NCBI RefSeq assembly: GCF_021916785.1
Contig: NZ_JAKCFC010000001.1
Location: forward strand, 1 to 64,000
Reading direction: 5' to 3'
DNA from: Mycolicibacterium lacusdiani
GTDB taxonomy: Bacteria > Actinomycetota > Actinomycetes > Mycobacteriales > Mycobacteriaceae
DNA: 64,000 bases
Shown: in pieces, positions 1 to 11,667 of the stretch
Layout of the letters: each line of letters starts with the position of its first letter
Position numbering within the stretch: position 1 is the stretch's first letter
Program-made: the position numbers and the translations under genes
Notes under the pieces: generated by a model
Told to the model about the DNA's origin: nothing
Database searches by the model: none
What the model saw: only the letters and a program-made list of their open reading frames with translations

Positions 1-77
1 TCCCGAACCCGGAAGCTAAGCCTACCAGCGCCGATGATACTGCCCTTTCGGGCGGAAAAGTAGGACACCGCCGAACA
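1..77 (+). rRNA. rrf: 5S ribosomal RNA, 3' part
   Basis: The first 77 bases match the 3' two thirds of mycobacterial 5S rRNA as I know it, including the conserved GAACCCGGAAGCTAAGCC stretch near the start and the ACACCGCCGAAC end that pairs with the 5' strand. The 5' part lies outside the window. A perfect hairpin terminator follows. Upstream of the Rv1691/tlyA cluster is where fast-growing mycobacteria carry the rrnB operon (after tyrS), so this is probably the end of rrnB. Confidence 0.93.
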
Positions 78-86
78 CCCTTTAAA

Positions 87-121
87 CCAGTGGCCCCCAA
101 TCCAAGATTGGGGGCCACTGG
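87..121 (+). terminator. rrn operon terminator hairpin
   Basis: A perfect 16-bp stem (87-102 with 106-121) closes a 3-nt loop just after the 5S rRNA. It is followed by only a short T run (TTT), as is common for mycobacterial terminators. It separates the rRNA operon from the protein genes that follow. Confidence 0.85.
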
Positions 122-238
122 CATTTCCACGTTCGAATTCGAATTACGGAAGCGAGCCCGCAAATTGGGCCGTCGTCGCCAGCTGGCTTGAACAACCGTA
201 AGCTCAGCGGAGAAGCGCGAGAAGTAGGAAGGCATCAC

Positions 239-1060
239 GTGGCCCAAGACAGGCAAGGCGGTGACCGACGGTCACAGCGTCCCTCGGGGTCGGGTGGACC
301 TCGCCGGCCACAACGTGACTCCCGCGGCGCCCCCCGTTCGTCCGGCCCCAACCGTGCCCGGCCCAATCAGCCGCGCTCCGACGGAGATTCCGGGGAACGG
401 ACGGGCCCTGCGCTACCGCCACAGATCGAGGCCAAGCAGCTGGCCCCCGACGTGCGCAGTGAACTCCTCACCCTGGACAAGTCGACTGCCGACTACGTGG
501 CCCGCCATCTCGTCGCGGCCGGTGACCTCCTCGAAGAGAATCCGCAGAAGGCGCTCGAGCATGCGCAGGCCGCTCGTGGCCGCGCCGGCCGGATCGCCGC
601 CGTGCGTGAAGCCGTGGGCATCGCGGCCTACCACTGCGGCGACTGGGCGCAAGCGCTCTCGGAGTTCCGCGCCGCTCGCCGCATGGGCAGCAAGTCGGCG
701 CTCCTGCCGTTGATCGCCGACTGCGAGCGCGGCGTCGGTCGACCGGAACGGGCGGTCGAACTGTCCCGCAGTCCCGAGGCAGCAGAGCTGACCGGCGACG
801 ACGCCGACGAATTGCGCATCGTCGTCGCGGGAGCACGCTCCGATCTGGGGCAGCACGAGCAGGCGTTGGCGGGGCTGTCGTCGCCGCCACTGGATTCCAC
901 GCGCACCGGCCAGACCGCCGCGCGACTGTTCTACGTCTACGCCGACACCCTCCTCGAACTGGGCCGGACGGCGGACGCCCTGCAGTGGTTCATTCACGCC
1001 GCCGCTGCCGACCTCGAGGGTCTCACCGACGCCGAGGAACGCATCACGGAGCTCTCCTGA
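239..1060 (+). CDS. Conserved TPR-like hypothetical protein (Rv1691 type)
   Basis: 273 aa. The first ~60 residues are a basic, disordered Arg/Pro/Gly-rich segment. The rest is helical, with repeats of about 34 residues rich in Ala, Leu and Arg that resemble tetratricopeptide repeats (for example around the ALEHAQAARGRAGR and ALSEFRAARRMG segments). I chose GTG at 239 because AGGAAGG lies 6 nt upstream; the longer TTG start at 188 has no comparable ribosome binding site. It ends 1 nt before the next gene, so it is first in the tlyA-recN operon. A scaffold or protein-interaction role is inferred from the repeats only; the function is unknown. Confidence 0.8.
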   Translation: MAQDRQGGDRRSQRPSGSGGPRRPQRDSRGAPRSSGPNRARPNQPRSDGDSGERTGPALPPQIEAKQLAPDVRSELLTLDKSTADYVARHLVAAGDLLEENPQKALEHAQAARGRAGRIAAVREAVGIAAYHCGDWAQALSEFRAARRMGSKSALLPLIADCERGVGRPERAVELSRSPEAAELTGDDADELRIVVAGARSDLGQHEQALAGLSSPPLDSTRTGQTAARLFYVYADTLLELGRTADALQWFIHAAAADLEGLTDAEERITELS

Positions 1061-1061
1061 G

Positions 1062-2060
1062 GTGACGACTCTCGATCAGCAACACGACTGCCTGCTCCTC
1101 GATCTCGACGGCACCGTCTTTCGCGGCCAGCAGGCGACCGAGGGGTCCGTCGAGACCCTGGCGTCGGTGACGGGTCGGGCACTGTTCGTCACGAACAATG
1201 CCTCGCGCGCACCCGGCGACGTGGCCAAGCACCTCAACGAGATGGGCTTCGTCGCCCATGCCGACGACGTGGTGACGAGCGCGCAGAGCGCGGCCAAACT
1301 GCTGGCGTCCCAATTGCCCTCGGGCGCACGGGTTCTGGTGATAGGCACCGATGCGCTCGCCGACGAGGTGAGCAACGTCGGGCTGGTGCCGGTGCGCGAA
1401 GCAACCGACGACCCCGCGGCCGTCGTGCAGGGGCACTCACCCGAGACGGGCTGGGCCAACCTCGCCGAGGCCGCGCTCGCCATCCGCTCAGGTGCGACGT
1501 GGGTTGCCGCCAACGTCGATCGCACCCTGCCGTCGGAGAGGGGCCTGCTGCCCGGGAACGGCTCGATGGTCGCCGCGCTGCGGACAGCCACCGACCAGGA
1601 CCCCCAGGTGGCCGGCAAGCCGGAGCCGACCCTGCTCAACGATGCACTGGCCCGCGGACGGTTCGAGTCGCCGCTGGTGGTCGGCGACCGCCTGGACACC
1701 GACATATCGGGCGCCAACGCCGCGGGACTGCCCAGCCTCATGGTGCTCACCGGCGTGAGCACGGCACCGGAGATGGTGCGCGCCGTCCCCCGGGAGCGCC
1801 CGGACTACCTAGGGGCCGACCTGCGGTCGCTGCACGACGACGCCGACACGCTGCGCGTCGCACCGCATCCGGCGTGGCGCGTGGACGTCGACGGCGACCG
1901 GGTCACCGTCCACGCGAACGGTGGCGTGACCGACGATCCGCTGGCGGTGGTGCGCGCCGTCGCCAGTGCGGTGTGGGAATCGGAAGTGGAACCCGGGTTC
2001 GTCGTCGACGCGGCGGACGACGTGGCACGGCAGGCGCTGGAACGCTGGTCGCTGGTCTGA
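1062..2060 (+). CDS. HAD-family phosphatase, likely glycerol 3-phosphate phosphatase
   Basis: 332 aa, HAD-IIA (NagD/phosphoglycolate phosphatase-like). Motif I is DLDGTVFRG near residue 15 with both catalytic Asp. Motif II is the Thr of FVTNNAS, motif III the Lys of GKPEPT, and motif IV VVGDRLDTDI. The C-terminal ~75 residues form an extra domain. The M. tuberculosis orthologue Rv1692 was reported as a glycerol 3-phosphate phosphatase in lipid polar-head recycling; that substrate is carried over here by orthology and position. The GTG start is 1 nt after the previous stop, which implies co-translation. A cytosolic, Mg2+-dependent enzyme is expected. Confidence 0.88.
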   Translation: MTTLDQQHDCLLLDLDGTVFRGQQATEGSVETLASVTGRALFVTNNASRAPGDVAKHLNEMGFVAHADDVVTSAQSAAKLLASQLPSGARVLVIGTDALADEVSNVGLVPVREATDDPAAVVQGHSPETGWANLAEAALAIRSGATWVAANVDRTLPSERGLLPGNGSMVAALRTATDQDPQVAGKPEPTLLNDALARGRFESPLVVGDRLDTDISGANAAGLPSLMVLTGVSTAPEMVRAVPRERPDYLGADLRSLHDDADTLRVAPHPAWRVDVDGDRVTVHANGGVTDDPLAVVRAVASAVWESEVEPGFVVDAADDVARQALERWSLV

Positions 2061-2089
2061 CGGCCGCATCGGCTAGCGTGAGAGCCGAC

Positions 2090-2269
2090 ATGAGTACCGA
2101 CCCCGATCAGATTCGGGTGGAGATCGAGGCGCTGCTCGCTGATCTGCCCGCAGCCCATGCCCCCGGCGCCGACGTGGAAGCCATCGCCGTGCGCCTGGAA
2201 GAAGCGCACGACCTCTTGGTTCGAGCCTTGGAGTCGGTCGAGCGCGGCCAGGTGAGCGGAGGCGCGTGA
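2090..2269 (+). CDS. Small conserved protein (Rv1693 type)
   Basis: 59 aa, ATG at 2090. The protein is acidic and almost wholly helical ([15 protein letters not shown], then [24 protein letters not shown]) and could form a helical hairpin or short coiled coil. Its stop overlaps the GTG of tlyA by 4 nt (GTGA), which supports real translation and coupling. It has the same position as Rv1693 between the HAD phosphatase and tlyA. The function is unknown; its conserved place before an rRNA methyltransferase is the only hint. Confidence 0.8.
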   Translation: MSTDPDQIRVEIEALLADLPAAHAPGADVEAIAVRLEEAHDLLVRALESVERGQVSGGA

Positions 2270-3072
2270 CTCGTCGTGCCCGGGTCGACGCCGAACTCGT
2301 CAGACGTGGTCTGGCGCGGTCTCGGCAGCAGGCGGCCGAATTGATCGGTTCGGGCAGAGTCCGGATCGACGGCATGCCCGCCGCGAAACCGGCGACGGCG
2401 GTGTCCCTCGACGCCCGGCTCACCGTGGCCGAGGACGAACGGACGTGGGTGTCCCGCGGCGCGCACAAGCTGATCGGAGCCCTCGACGCCTTCGGCATCG
2501 ACGTCACCGGCCGCCGATGCCTCGACGCGGGTGCGTCGACCGGCGGGTTCACCGAGGTCCTGCTCGACCGCGGCGCCGTGGAGGTCGTGGCCGCGGACGT
2601 CGGATACGGGCAACTCGCGTGGTCGCTGCGCTCCGACGACCGCGTCACGGTCGTCGAGCGCACGAACGTCCGCAACCTCACCACGGAGATGATCGGCGGA
2701 CCGGTCGACCTCGTCGTCGCCGACCTGTCGTTCATCTCGCTGACGACGGTGCTACCCGCGCTCGCGTCGTGCGCGTCCCCGCACGCCGATATCGTTCCCA
2801 TGGTGAAGCCGCAATTCGAGGTCGGCAGGGAACGGGTCGGTCAGGGCGGGGTGGTGAGCGATCCCGAACTGCGGATCGACGCCGTTCTGACCGTCGCGCG
2901 CCGGGCCGCCGAACTGGGCTGGCCCGCAATCGATGTGACGTCCAGCCCGCTACCCGGGCCGTCGGGCAACGTCGAGTTCTTCCTCCGGCTGCGGACGCCC
3001 GCACCGGAATCGCTGGACGGTGCCGCGCTCGACGCGGCCGTCCGAACCGCAGTCGAGAAGGGGCCCCAGTGA
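2266..3072 (+). CDS. tlyA: 16S/23S rRNA (cytidine-2'-O)-methyltransferase TlyA
   Basis: 268 aa. Residues 1-60 form an S4 RNA-binding domain and the rest an FtsJ-type SAM-dependent methyltransferase with the SAM motif DAGASTGGF near 87-95. The catalytic tetrad known for mycobacterial TlyA is present: Lys68, Asp153 (VVADLSF), Lys181 (MVKPQFE) and Glu237 (VEFFL). The enzyme 2'-O-methylates C1409 of 16S and C1920 of 23S rRNA (E. coli numbering); its loss gives capreomycin/viomycin resistance, so this intact copy predicts susceptibility through this route. GTG start overlaps the previous stop (GTGA), and its own stop overlaps the nadK start in the same way. Confidence 0.96.
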   Translation: MTRRARVDAELVRRGLARSRQQAAELIGSGRVRIDGMPAAKPATAVSLDARLTVAEDERTWVSRGAHKLIGALDAFGIDVTGRRCLDAGASTGGFTEVLLDRGAVEVVAADVGYGQLAWSLRSDDRVTVVERTNVRNLTTEMIGGPVDLVVADLSFISLTTVLPALASCASPHADIVPMVKPQFEVGRERVGQGGVVSDPELRIDAVLTVARRAAELGWPAIDVTSSPLPGPSGNVEFFLRLRTPAPESLDGAALDAAVRTAVEKGPQ

Positions 3073-3992
3073 CCAGCGAACGCACTGTTCTGCTCGTGGT
3101 GCACACCGGCCGCGACGACGCGACCGAGACCGCGCGGCGGGTCGAGAAGGTGCTCCGCGACAACGGGGTCGCCCTGCGGGTGCTCGCGGCCGAGGCCGTG
3201 GACCGCGGATCCCTGCGTCTCGCGCCGCACGACCCGACCGAGTGGGACCTGGACAGCGGGGTCGTCGACGCCGACGAGCGGGCCGCCGAGGGGTGTGAGC
3301 TGGTGCTCGTCCTGGGTGGCGATGGAACCTTCCTGCGAGCAGCCGAATTGGCGCGCAACGTCGAGATCCCGGTGCTCGGGGTCAACCTCGGCCGGATCGG
3401 CTTCCTGGCCGAAGCCGAGGCCGACGCCCTCGACAGCGTCTTGGAGCACGTCATCCGGCGTGACTACCGGGTCGAGGAACGCATGACGCTCGACGTCGTG
3501 GTGCGCGTCGACGGCAAGATCGTGCAACGCGGGTGGGCGCTCAACGAGGCGAGCCTGGAGAAGGGCCCGCGGCTCGGCGTCCTCGGCGTCGTGCTGGAGG
3601 TCGACGGACGTCCCGTCTCGGCCTTCGGGTGCGACGGCGTGCTGGTGTCGACGCCGACCGGGTCGACGGCGTATGCGTTCTCCGCGGGCGGCCCGATCCT
3701 GTGGCCCGATCTCGAGTCGATCCTGGTGGTGCCCAACAATGCGCACGCGCTGTTCGCGCGGCCGATGGTCACCAGCCCGGATGCCGCGATCGCGATCGAG
3801 GTCGAAGCCGGCGGTTACGACGCGATGGTGTTCTGTGACGGTCGCCGCGAGATGCAGGTGCCTGCGGGTGGCCGCCTCGAGGTGACCCGGTGCGGAACGC
3901 CGCTCAAGTGGATCCGATTGGACAGTGCGCCGTTCACCGACCGGCTGGTGCGCAAGTTCCGGCTGCCGGTCACGGGTTGGCGCGGACAGTAG
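3069..3992 (+). CDS. nadK: NAD kinase
   Basis: 307 aa, the same length I remember for mycobacterial PpnK. It phosphorylates NAD+ to NADP+ with ATP or polyphosphate. The diagnostic [11 protein letters not shown] motif lies near residue 80, followed by [10 protein letters not shown] and the glycine-rich [16 protein letters not shown] substrate-binding stretch. GTG at 3069 overlaps the tlyA stop (GTGA). Its TAG stop shares one base with the GTG of recN. Cytosolic homo-oligomer expected. The position between tlyA and recN is conserved in mycobacteria. Confidence 0.95.
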   Translation: MTSERTVLLVVHTGRDDATETARRVEKVLRDNGVALRVLAAEAVDRGSLRLAPHDPTEWDLDSGVVDADERAAEGCELVLVLGGDGTFLRAAELARNVEIPVLGVNLGRIGFLAEAEADALDSVLEHVIRRDYRVEERMTLDVVVRVDGKIVQRGWALNEASLEKGPRLGVLGVVLEVDGRPVSAFGCDGVLVSTPTGSTAYAFSAGGPILWPDLESILVVPNNAHALFARPMVTSPDAAIAIEVEAGGYDAMVFCDGRREMQVPAGGRLEVTRCGTPLKWIRLDSAPFTDRLVRKFRLPVTGWRGQ

Positions 3993-5770
3993 TGCTCTCC
4001 GAGATACGCATCGAGGCGCTGGGCGCCATCAACGCAGCCACCGCCGAGTTCGACCGCGGGCTGACCGTGCTGACGGGTGAGACCGGAACCGGTAAGACCA
4101 TGGTCGTCACGGGTCTGCATCTGCTCGGCGGCGCCCGCGCAGACGCCAACCGCGTGCGGTCGGGCTCCGACCGCGCCGTCGTCGAAGGACGATTCAGCAC
4201 CGACGACTTGACCCCGGACGTCGCCGCCCGCATCGACGAGGTGCTCGACGCGTCGGGCGCGGTACGCGACGACGACGGCAGCGTCATCGCGGCGCGCTCG
4301 GTGAGTCGCGACGGCCCGTCTCGGGCGTACCTGGGCGGCCGCAGCGTCCCGGCGAAGTCGCTGAGCACGTTCACCACCGAACTGCTGGCCCTGCACGGGC
4401 AGAACGATCAGCTGCGGTTGATGCGGCCCGACGAGCAGCTCGCCGCGCTCGACCGGTTCGTCGACGTCGAGTCGGCGCTGGGCCGCTATCGCAGTGTGCG
4501 GGAGACGTGGCTGACGGCGCGGCGCGATCTCGCCGACCGCAGGCAGCGCGCCAGGGAGATGGCGCAGGAGGCCGACCGGCTGCAGTTCGGTCTGCAGGAG
4601 ATCGACTCCGTGGCGCCGATGCCGGGGGAGGACGAGGCCCTCGTCAACGACATCCGCAGACTCTCCGAACTCGACGCCGTCCGCGATGCCGCACTGGTGG
4701 CGCGCACGGCGCTGTCGGGCCCGGTGGACGAACCGGCAGCCGAGGGGACGTCGGCCGCCGACGGCGTCGGCCAGGCGAAGGCCGCGCTGAGCGCCACCGA
4801 CGACGCTGCGCTGCGGACACTCGGCGACCGGCTGACCGAGGCGATGGCAGTGATCGGCGACGTGTCGACCGAACTCGGCGACTTCCTGTCCGAATTGCCC
4901 AGCGACGCAAGCACCCTGGAGGCGAAGCTGGCGCGGCAGGGGGAGTTGCGCGCGCTCACCCGCAAGTACGCAGCCGACATCGACGGCGTGCTGGCGTGGG
5001 CGGAGGACGCGCGGCGACGCGTGCAGCAGCTCGACGTGTCGGAGGAGGCGCTGGCCACTCTGGCGCAACGCGTCACCGAGCTGGAGGCCGCAGTCGTTAC
5101 CGCTGCCGTCACGATCACCAAGGCACGTACCAAGGCGGCGAAGGCGCTGGCCAAGGCCGTCACGGCTGAACTCGCGGGTCTGGCGATGACCGGGGCGGGC
5201 TTCTCCATCTCGGTGTCGCCGATGCCCGCGCGGGCCGACGACTCGGCGCCGCTCACCCTGCCCACCGGCGAGACCGTGCACGCCGGCCATCACGGCACCG
5301 ACGCGGTCGAATTCGGCTTCACGCCGCACTCGGGATCGGACGCGCTGCCGCTGTCCAAGAGTGCGTCGGGCGGTGAGCTGTCGCGGGTGATGCTCGCGCT
5401 GGAGGTCGTACTCGCCAAGTCGGCGGAGGGCACCACGATGGTGTTCGACGAAGTCGATGCGGGCGTCGGCGGTCGGGCCGCCGTGCAGATCGGGCGGCGG
5501 CTGGCCCGGCTCGCGCGGACGCATCAGGTGATCGTCGTGACTCACCTGCCGCAGGTGGCCGCGTATGCCGACGTTCACCTGATGGTCGACAGCACCGGCG
5601 GACGGGGAAAGTCGAGCGAGGTCCGCAGGCTCGACGACGACGCGCGGGTGGCCGAATTGGCGCGCATGCTGGCCGGTTTGGGGGAGTCGGACAGCGGGCG
5701 CGCGCACGCCCGCGAACTGCTCGAGGCCGCGCGGGAGCACGCGCTGCAGGACGCGGGCCAAACCGCCTGA
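3992..5770 (+). CDS. recN: DNA repair protein RecN
   Basis: 592 aa SMC-like ATPase for double-strand break repair. Walker A is GETGTGKT near residue 29 and the Q-loop follows in LALHGQNDQLRLM. A long helical coiled coil fills about 150-370. The ABC signature is SASGGELSRVMLALE, Walker B is MVFDEVDAGVGG, and the H-loop is VVTHLPQVA. I chose GTG at 3992 because it overlaps the nadK stop by one base and puts [11 protein letters not shown] at the N-terminus, as expected for RecN. The longer frame upstream is a shadow of nadK. I see no LexA-type palindrome at the junction, so expression may depend on the upstream operon. Confidence 0.95.
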   Translation: MLSEIRIEALGAINAATAEFDRGLTVLTGETGTGKTMVVTGLHLLGGARADANRVRSGSDRAVVEGRFSTDDLTPDVAARIDEVLDASGAVRDDDGSVIAARSVSRDGPSRAYLGGRSVPAKSLSTFTTELLALHGQNDQLRLMRPDEQLAALDRFVDVESALGRYRSVRETWLTARRDLADRRQRAREMAQEADRLQFGLQEIDSVAPMPGEDEALVNDIRRLSELDAVRDAALVARTALSGPVDEPAAEGTSAADGVGQAKAALSATDDAALRTLGDRLTEAMAVIGDVSTELGDFLSELPSDASTLEAKLARQGELRALTRKYAADIDGVLAWAEDARRRVQQLDVSEEALATLAQRVTELEAAVVTAAVTITKARTKAAKALAKAVTAELAGLAMTGAGFSISVSPMPARADDSAPLTLPTGETVHAGHHGTDAVEFGFTPHSGSDALPLSKSASGGELSRVMLALEVVLAKSAEGTTMVFDEVDAGVGGRAAVQIGRRLARLARTHQVIVVTHLPQVAAYADVHLMVDSTGGRGKSSEVRRLDDDARVAELARMLAGLGESDSGRAHARELLEAAREHALQDAGQTA

Positions 5771-5856
5771 GCGGAACCGTCACCGAACGTTGCCCGATGC
5801 GTGTTGCAGATGTGACAAAAGGAAACTGGAGTGACGGGTGTTTCGGCGCGCCTCCA

Positions 5857-5869
5857 CCTCAACTTGAGG
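5857..5869. promoter_or_regulatory. Perfect palindrome upstream of steA
   Basis: CCTCAACTTGAGG is a perfect inverted repeat (6-bp arms, 1-nt centre) ending 22 nt before the steA ATG, in the 121-nt gap after recN. Dyads of this shape are typical of MerR/SoxR-type operators, which is only a suggestion. The downstream steB orthologue has been called MctB, a copper-related protein. No promoter elements are clear enough to call. Confidence 0.35.
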
Positions 5870-5891
5870 GTTGGCCGACAGAATCGCCCTC

Positions 5892-7076
5892 ATGAAGATG
5901 TCAGCGCTGCTCTCCCGTAACGCCGGTACCCGCCCCGGCGTCTCAGGTACCGCCCGCGTCGACCGCGACATCGACCGACTGTTGCGGCGGGTCGGGCCGG
6001 GCGACATCGTGGTCATCGACGCGCTGGACCTCGACCGGATCACCGCCGACGCGCTCGTCGAGGCTCAGGTGGCCGCGGTCGTCAACGCGTCCCCCTCCAT
6101 CTCGGGGCGCTACCCGAACCTGGGCCCCGAGGTGCTGGTGGCCAATGGCGTCACCCTGATCGACGAGACCGGACCCGAGATCTTCAAGAAGGTCAAGGAC
6201 GGTGCCCGGGTCCGCCTGCACAACGGCGGCGTCTACACCGGAGATCGTCGTCTCGCGCTGGGGCACGAGCGCACCGACCTCGAGATCCACGATCTGATGA
6301 TCGAGGCGAAGACGGGTCTGGTCGCGCACCTGGAGGCGTTCGCGGGCAACACGATCGAGTTCATCCGGAGCGAGAGCCCGCTGCTGATCGACGGGATGGG
6401 CATCCCCGACATCGACGTCGACGTCAGTCGCCGTCACGTCGTGGTCGTCGCGGAGGGGCCGGCCGCCGCCGACGACCTCAAGGCGCTCAAGCCGTTCATC
6501 AAGGAGTACCAGCCGGTTCTGGTCGGCGTCGGCACCGGAGCGGACATCCTGCGCAAGGCCGGCTACCGGCCCGCCCTGATCGTGGGCGACCCCGACGTGA
6601 TGAGCGTCGAGGTGCTGCGCTCGGGCGCACAGGTGGTGCTGCCCGCGGACGCCGACGGGCACGCGAAGGGCCTCGAACGCATCCAGGACCTCGGCGTGGG
6701 CGCGATGACGTTCCCGGCGGCGGGTTCGGCTGCCGACCTGGCGCTGCTGCTGTGCGATCACCACGGGGCGTCGCTCATCGTGACCGCGGGGCACACCGCG
6801 AACATCGAAGAGTTCTTCGACCGCACCCGCCAGGACAGCAACCCGTCGATGTTCCTCACCCGGCTCAAGGTGGGCGAGAAGCTCGTCGACGCCAAGGCCG
6901 TGGCGACGCTGTACCGCAGCCGGATCTCCGGCGGCGCGATCGCCCTGCTGGTGCTCGCCATGTTGGTTGCCGTGATCGTCGCGCTGTGGGTGTCGCGTGC
7001 CGATGCCGCAGTGCTGCAATGGGTTTCGACCTACTGGGATCAGTTCTCCCTGTGGGTCCAGGGTCTGGTCACCTAG
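5892..7076 (+). CDS. steA: Septum/cell-separation protein SteA
   Basis: 394 aa. Cytosolic domains include a thiamin-pyrophosphokinase-like fold (GAQVVLPADADGHAKG region) with one C-terminal transmembrane segment (ISGGAIALLVLAMLVAVIVA, about 350-370). Orthologues (Rv1697, Corynebacterium SteA) form a complex with SteB and act in the cell-separation pathway that controls peptidoglycan hydrolysis. I chose ATG at 5892, giving MKMSALLSRNAG; TTG at 5871 is the alternative. steB starts 9 nt after the stop, so the two are an operon and probably a complex. Confidence 0.88.
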   Translation: MKMSALLSRNAGTRPGVSGTARVDRDIDRLLRRVGPGDIVVIDALDLDRITADALVEAQVAAVVNASPSISGRYPNLGPEVLVANGVTLIDETGPEIFKKVKDGARVRLHNGGVYTGDRRLALGHERTDLEIHDLMIEAKTGLVAHLEAFAGNTIEFIRSESPLLIDGMGIPDIDVDVSRRHVVVVAEGPAAADDLKALKPFIKEYQPVLVGVGTGADILRKAGYRPALIVGDPDVMSVEVLRSGAQVVLPADADGHAKGLERIQDLGVGAMTFPAAGSAADLALLLCDHHGASLIVTAGHTANIEEFFDRTRQDSNPSMFLTRLKVGEKLVDAKAVATLYRSRISGGAIALLVLAMLVAVIVALWVSRADAAVLQWVSTYWDQFSLWVQGLVT

Positions 7077-7085
7077 GGCCCGACG

Positions 7086-8027
7086 GTGATCTCGCTTCGC
7101 TCGCATGCCATATCGCTCGCCGCGGTGTTCCTGGCCCTGGCGATCGGGGTCATGCTCGGTTCCGGTCTGCTGTCCAACACGCTGCTGGCCGGATTGCGCG
7201 ACGACAAGACCGAACTGCAGACGCAGATCGACGACCTCACCGAGGAGAAGAACGCACTCAACGAACGGCTCAGCGCCGCCGGTGATTTCGACTCGCAGAT
7301 GTCGCCCCGCATCCTGCGTGACGCGTTGAAGGACAAGTCGGTCGTCGTGTTCCGCACTCCCGACGCCGCCGACGACGACGTCGACGCGCTGACCCGTTAC
7401 GTGGGGACGGCAGGCGGCACCGTCACGGGCACGATCGCGCTCACCCAGGAGTTCGTCGAAGCCAACTCCGCGGAGAAGTTGCTGTCGGTGGTGAACTCGC
7501 CGATCGTTCCCGCGGGCCGCCAGCTGAGCACCAAGCTGGTCGACCAGGGATCCCAGGCGGGTGACCTGCTCGGCCTGTCGCTGCTGCGCGGCAAGGACCC
7601 CGCCGCCGCGGGCGTCGACGACGCACAACGCGACACCGTGCTGGCCACGCTGCGCGACACCGGCTTCCTGACCTACGGCGAGCAGCGCATCGGGCTCGCC
7701 GACACGGCCCTCATCGTCACCGGCGCGGGCCTTGCCGAGGACGCAGGCAATCAGGGGTCCACCGTCGCCCGCCTCGCGGGCGGTCTCGCCCCGCACGGCG
7801 CCGGGACCGTGGTCGTCGGTCGCGACGGCTCGGCATCGGGCACGGCTGCGGTGTCGGTGATCAGATCCGACCCGAGCCTGAGCGGCGCGGTGAGCACCGT
7901 CGACGACGTCGACGCGCAGTCCGGTCGGATCACCGCCGTTCTCGCCCTAGCCGACCTCGCAGGCGGCGGGAGTCCCGGCCAGTACGGCGTCGGCCAGGGC
8001 GCCGCCTCGGTCACCCTGCCGCAGTAG
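7086..8027 (+). CDS. steB: SteB/MctB family protein
   Basis: 313 aa, GTG start. An N-terminal signal-anchor (AISLAAVFLALAIGVMLGSG, about 8-28) is followed by a coiled coil (DKTELQTQIDDLTEEKNAL, about 39-62) and an extracytoplasmic Ala/Gly/Asp-rich domain. Family members are named SteB, the partner of SteA in cell separation, and MctB (Rv1698), linked to copper tolerance in M. tuberculosis. The gene is 9 nt from steA. Both roles are family knowledge; the sequence directly shows only the anchor and coiled coil. No Cys or His cluster for copper stands out. Confidence 0.87.
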   Translation: MISLRSHAISLAAVFLALAIGVMLGSGLLSNTLLAGLRDDKTELQTQIDDLTEEKNALNERLSAAGDFDSQMSPRILRDALKDKSVVVFRTPDAADDDVDALTRYVGTAGGTVTGTIALTQEFVEANSAEKLLSVVNSPIVPAGRQLSTKLVDQGSQAGDLLGLSLLRGKDPAAAGVDDAQRDTVLATLRDTGFLTYGEQRIGLADTALIVTGAGLAEDAGNQGSTVARLAGGLAPHGAGTVVVGRDGSASGTAAVSVIRSDPSLSGAVSTVDDVDAQSGRITAVLALADLAGGGSPGQYGVGQGAASVTLPQ

Positions 8028-8063
8028 CCGAGGAGTGGGCGACACCGCATCTGCGGCGCGCCA

Positions 8064-10535
<2,472 letters not shown>

Positions 10536-10539
<4 letters not shown>

Positions 10540-11546
10540 CCACCTTCGAGGCGCGCGCCGAGTCCACGGGTGACACCGCGGTACTCGACGAGCAGCTTCG
10601 GGGCTACCTCGATCACCTGGCCATCGAACGCGGGGTGGCAGCCAACACGCTGACGTCCTACCGGCGCGATCTGCGCCGCTACGCCGAACACCTCGCGTCG
10701 CGCCACGTGGCCGATCTGCGCGACGTCACCGAGGCCGACGTCAGCGAGTTCCTGGTGGCGTTGCGCAAGGGCGATCCCGACGCGGGCGCGGTGGCGCTGT
10801 CGGCCGTGTCCGCCGCGCGTGCGCTGATCGCGGTGCGCGGGCTGCACCGCTTCGCCGCCGCGGAGGGGCTCACCGACGTCGACGTCGCGCGCGCGGTGAA
10901 ACCGCCGACGCCCGGGCGCAGACTGCCGAAGAGCCTCGGCGTCGACGAGGTGCTGGCACTGCTCGAGGGCGCAGGCGGCGACGGCGAGGCCGACGGACCG
11001 CTGACGCTGCGCAACCGTGCGCTGCTCGAGGTGCTGTACTCCACCGGCGCCCGGATCTCCGAGGCCGTGGGGCTCGACGTCGACGACGTGGACGTCCACT
11101 CGCGGTCGGTGCTGCTCCGCGGTAAGGGAGGCAAGCAGCGCCTGGTGCCGATCGGCAGGCCTGCGGTGAGCGCGCTGGACGCCTACCTCGTCCGCGGCAG
11201 GCCCGACCTGGCGCGCCGCGGCAAGGGCACGCTCGTGTCTTCCCCGGGTCGCTCCGCTCCTGCCCAAGGGGCGATCTTCCTCAACGCCCGCGGTGGCCGG
11301 CTGTCCCGGCAGAGCGCCTGGCAGGTGCTGCAGGACTCTGCCGAGCGGGCCGGGATCTCGGCGGCGGTGTCCCCGCACACGCTGCGACACTCGTTCGCCA
11401 CCCATCTCCTCGAAGGCGGGGCCGACGTCCGCGTCGTGCAGGAGCTCCTCGGCCACGCCTCGGTGACGACCACCCAGATCTACACCCTCGTCACGGTCAG
11501 TGCGCTGCGAGAGGTCTGGGCCGGGGCCCATCCCCGGGCCCGGTGA
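10536..11546 (+). CDS. xerD: Tyrosine recombinase XerD
   Basis: 336 aa. An N-terminal SAM-like core-binding domain (about 25-110) precedes the catalytic domain, with Arg in [12 protein letters not shown], Lys in [10 protein letters not shown], the [12 protein letters not shown] box, His of LLGHASV and the nucleophile Tyr of TTQIYT. With XerC it resolves chromosome dimers at dif. It is about 25 residues longer than the ~311 aa I remember for M. tuberculosis XerD: roughly half is an N-terminal extension and half an in-frame insert ([13 protein letters not shown], near 230-242) before AIFLNARGG. Catalytic residues are intact. GTG start overlaps the previous stop. Confidence 0.93.
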
Positions 11547-11589
11547 GCCCGACCGTGCCCGACGTGACGCCCGGCCTGCGGGTCTGGCG

Positions 11590-11616
11590 TTGCCGAGGCC
11601 TCATCGCCGTTAGACT
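11590..11616 (+). promoter_or_regulatory. Possible promoter of the parA-scpAB-rluB-cmk-der operon
   Basis: The 121 nt between xerD and the parA-like gene hold TTGCCG (11590-11595) and, 15 nt on, TAGACT (11611-11616), a fair mycobacterial -10. The spacer is short for a sigma-A promoter. It would serve the next seven genes, which are joined by 4-nt overlaps or gaps of a few bases. Confidence 0.35.
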
Positions 11617-11667
11617 TCACCGGATGTTCGCCAAGCCCGGGGGTTGCATGACCAGCGGCGGCTACGC

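Noticed and set aside
3815..5761. 648-codon open frame on the minus strand opposite recN
   Set aside because: Long antisense frames are expected in GC-rich genes; the protein is Arg/Gly/His-rich without family features, and recN on the plus strand has every motif.
5943..7796. 617-codon minus-strand frame across steA and steB
   Set aside because: Shadow of the two plus-strand genes; composition is Arg/Gln/His/Gly-rich, and there is no ribosome binding site.
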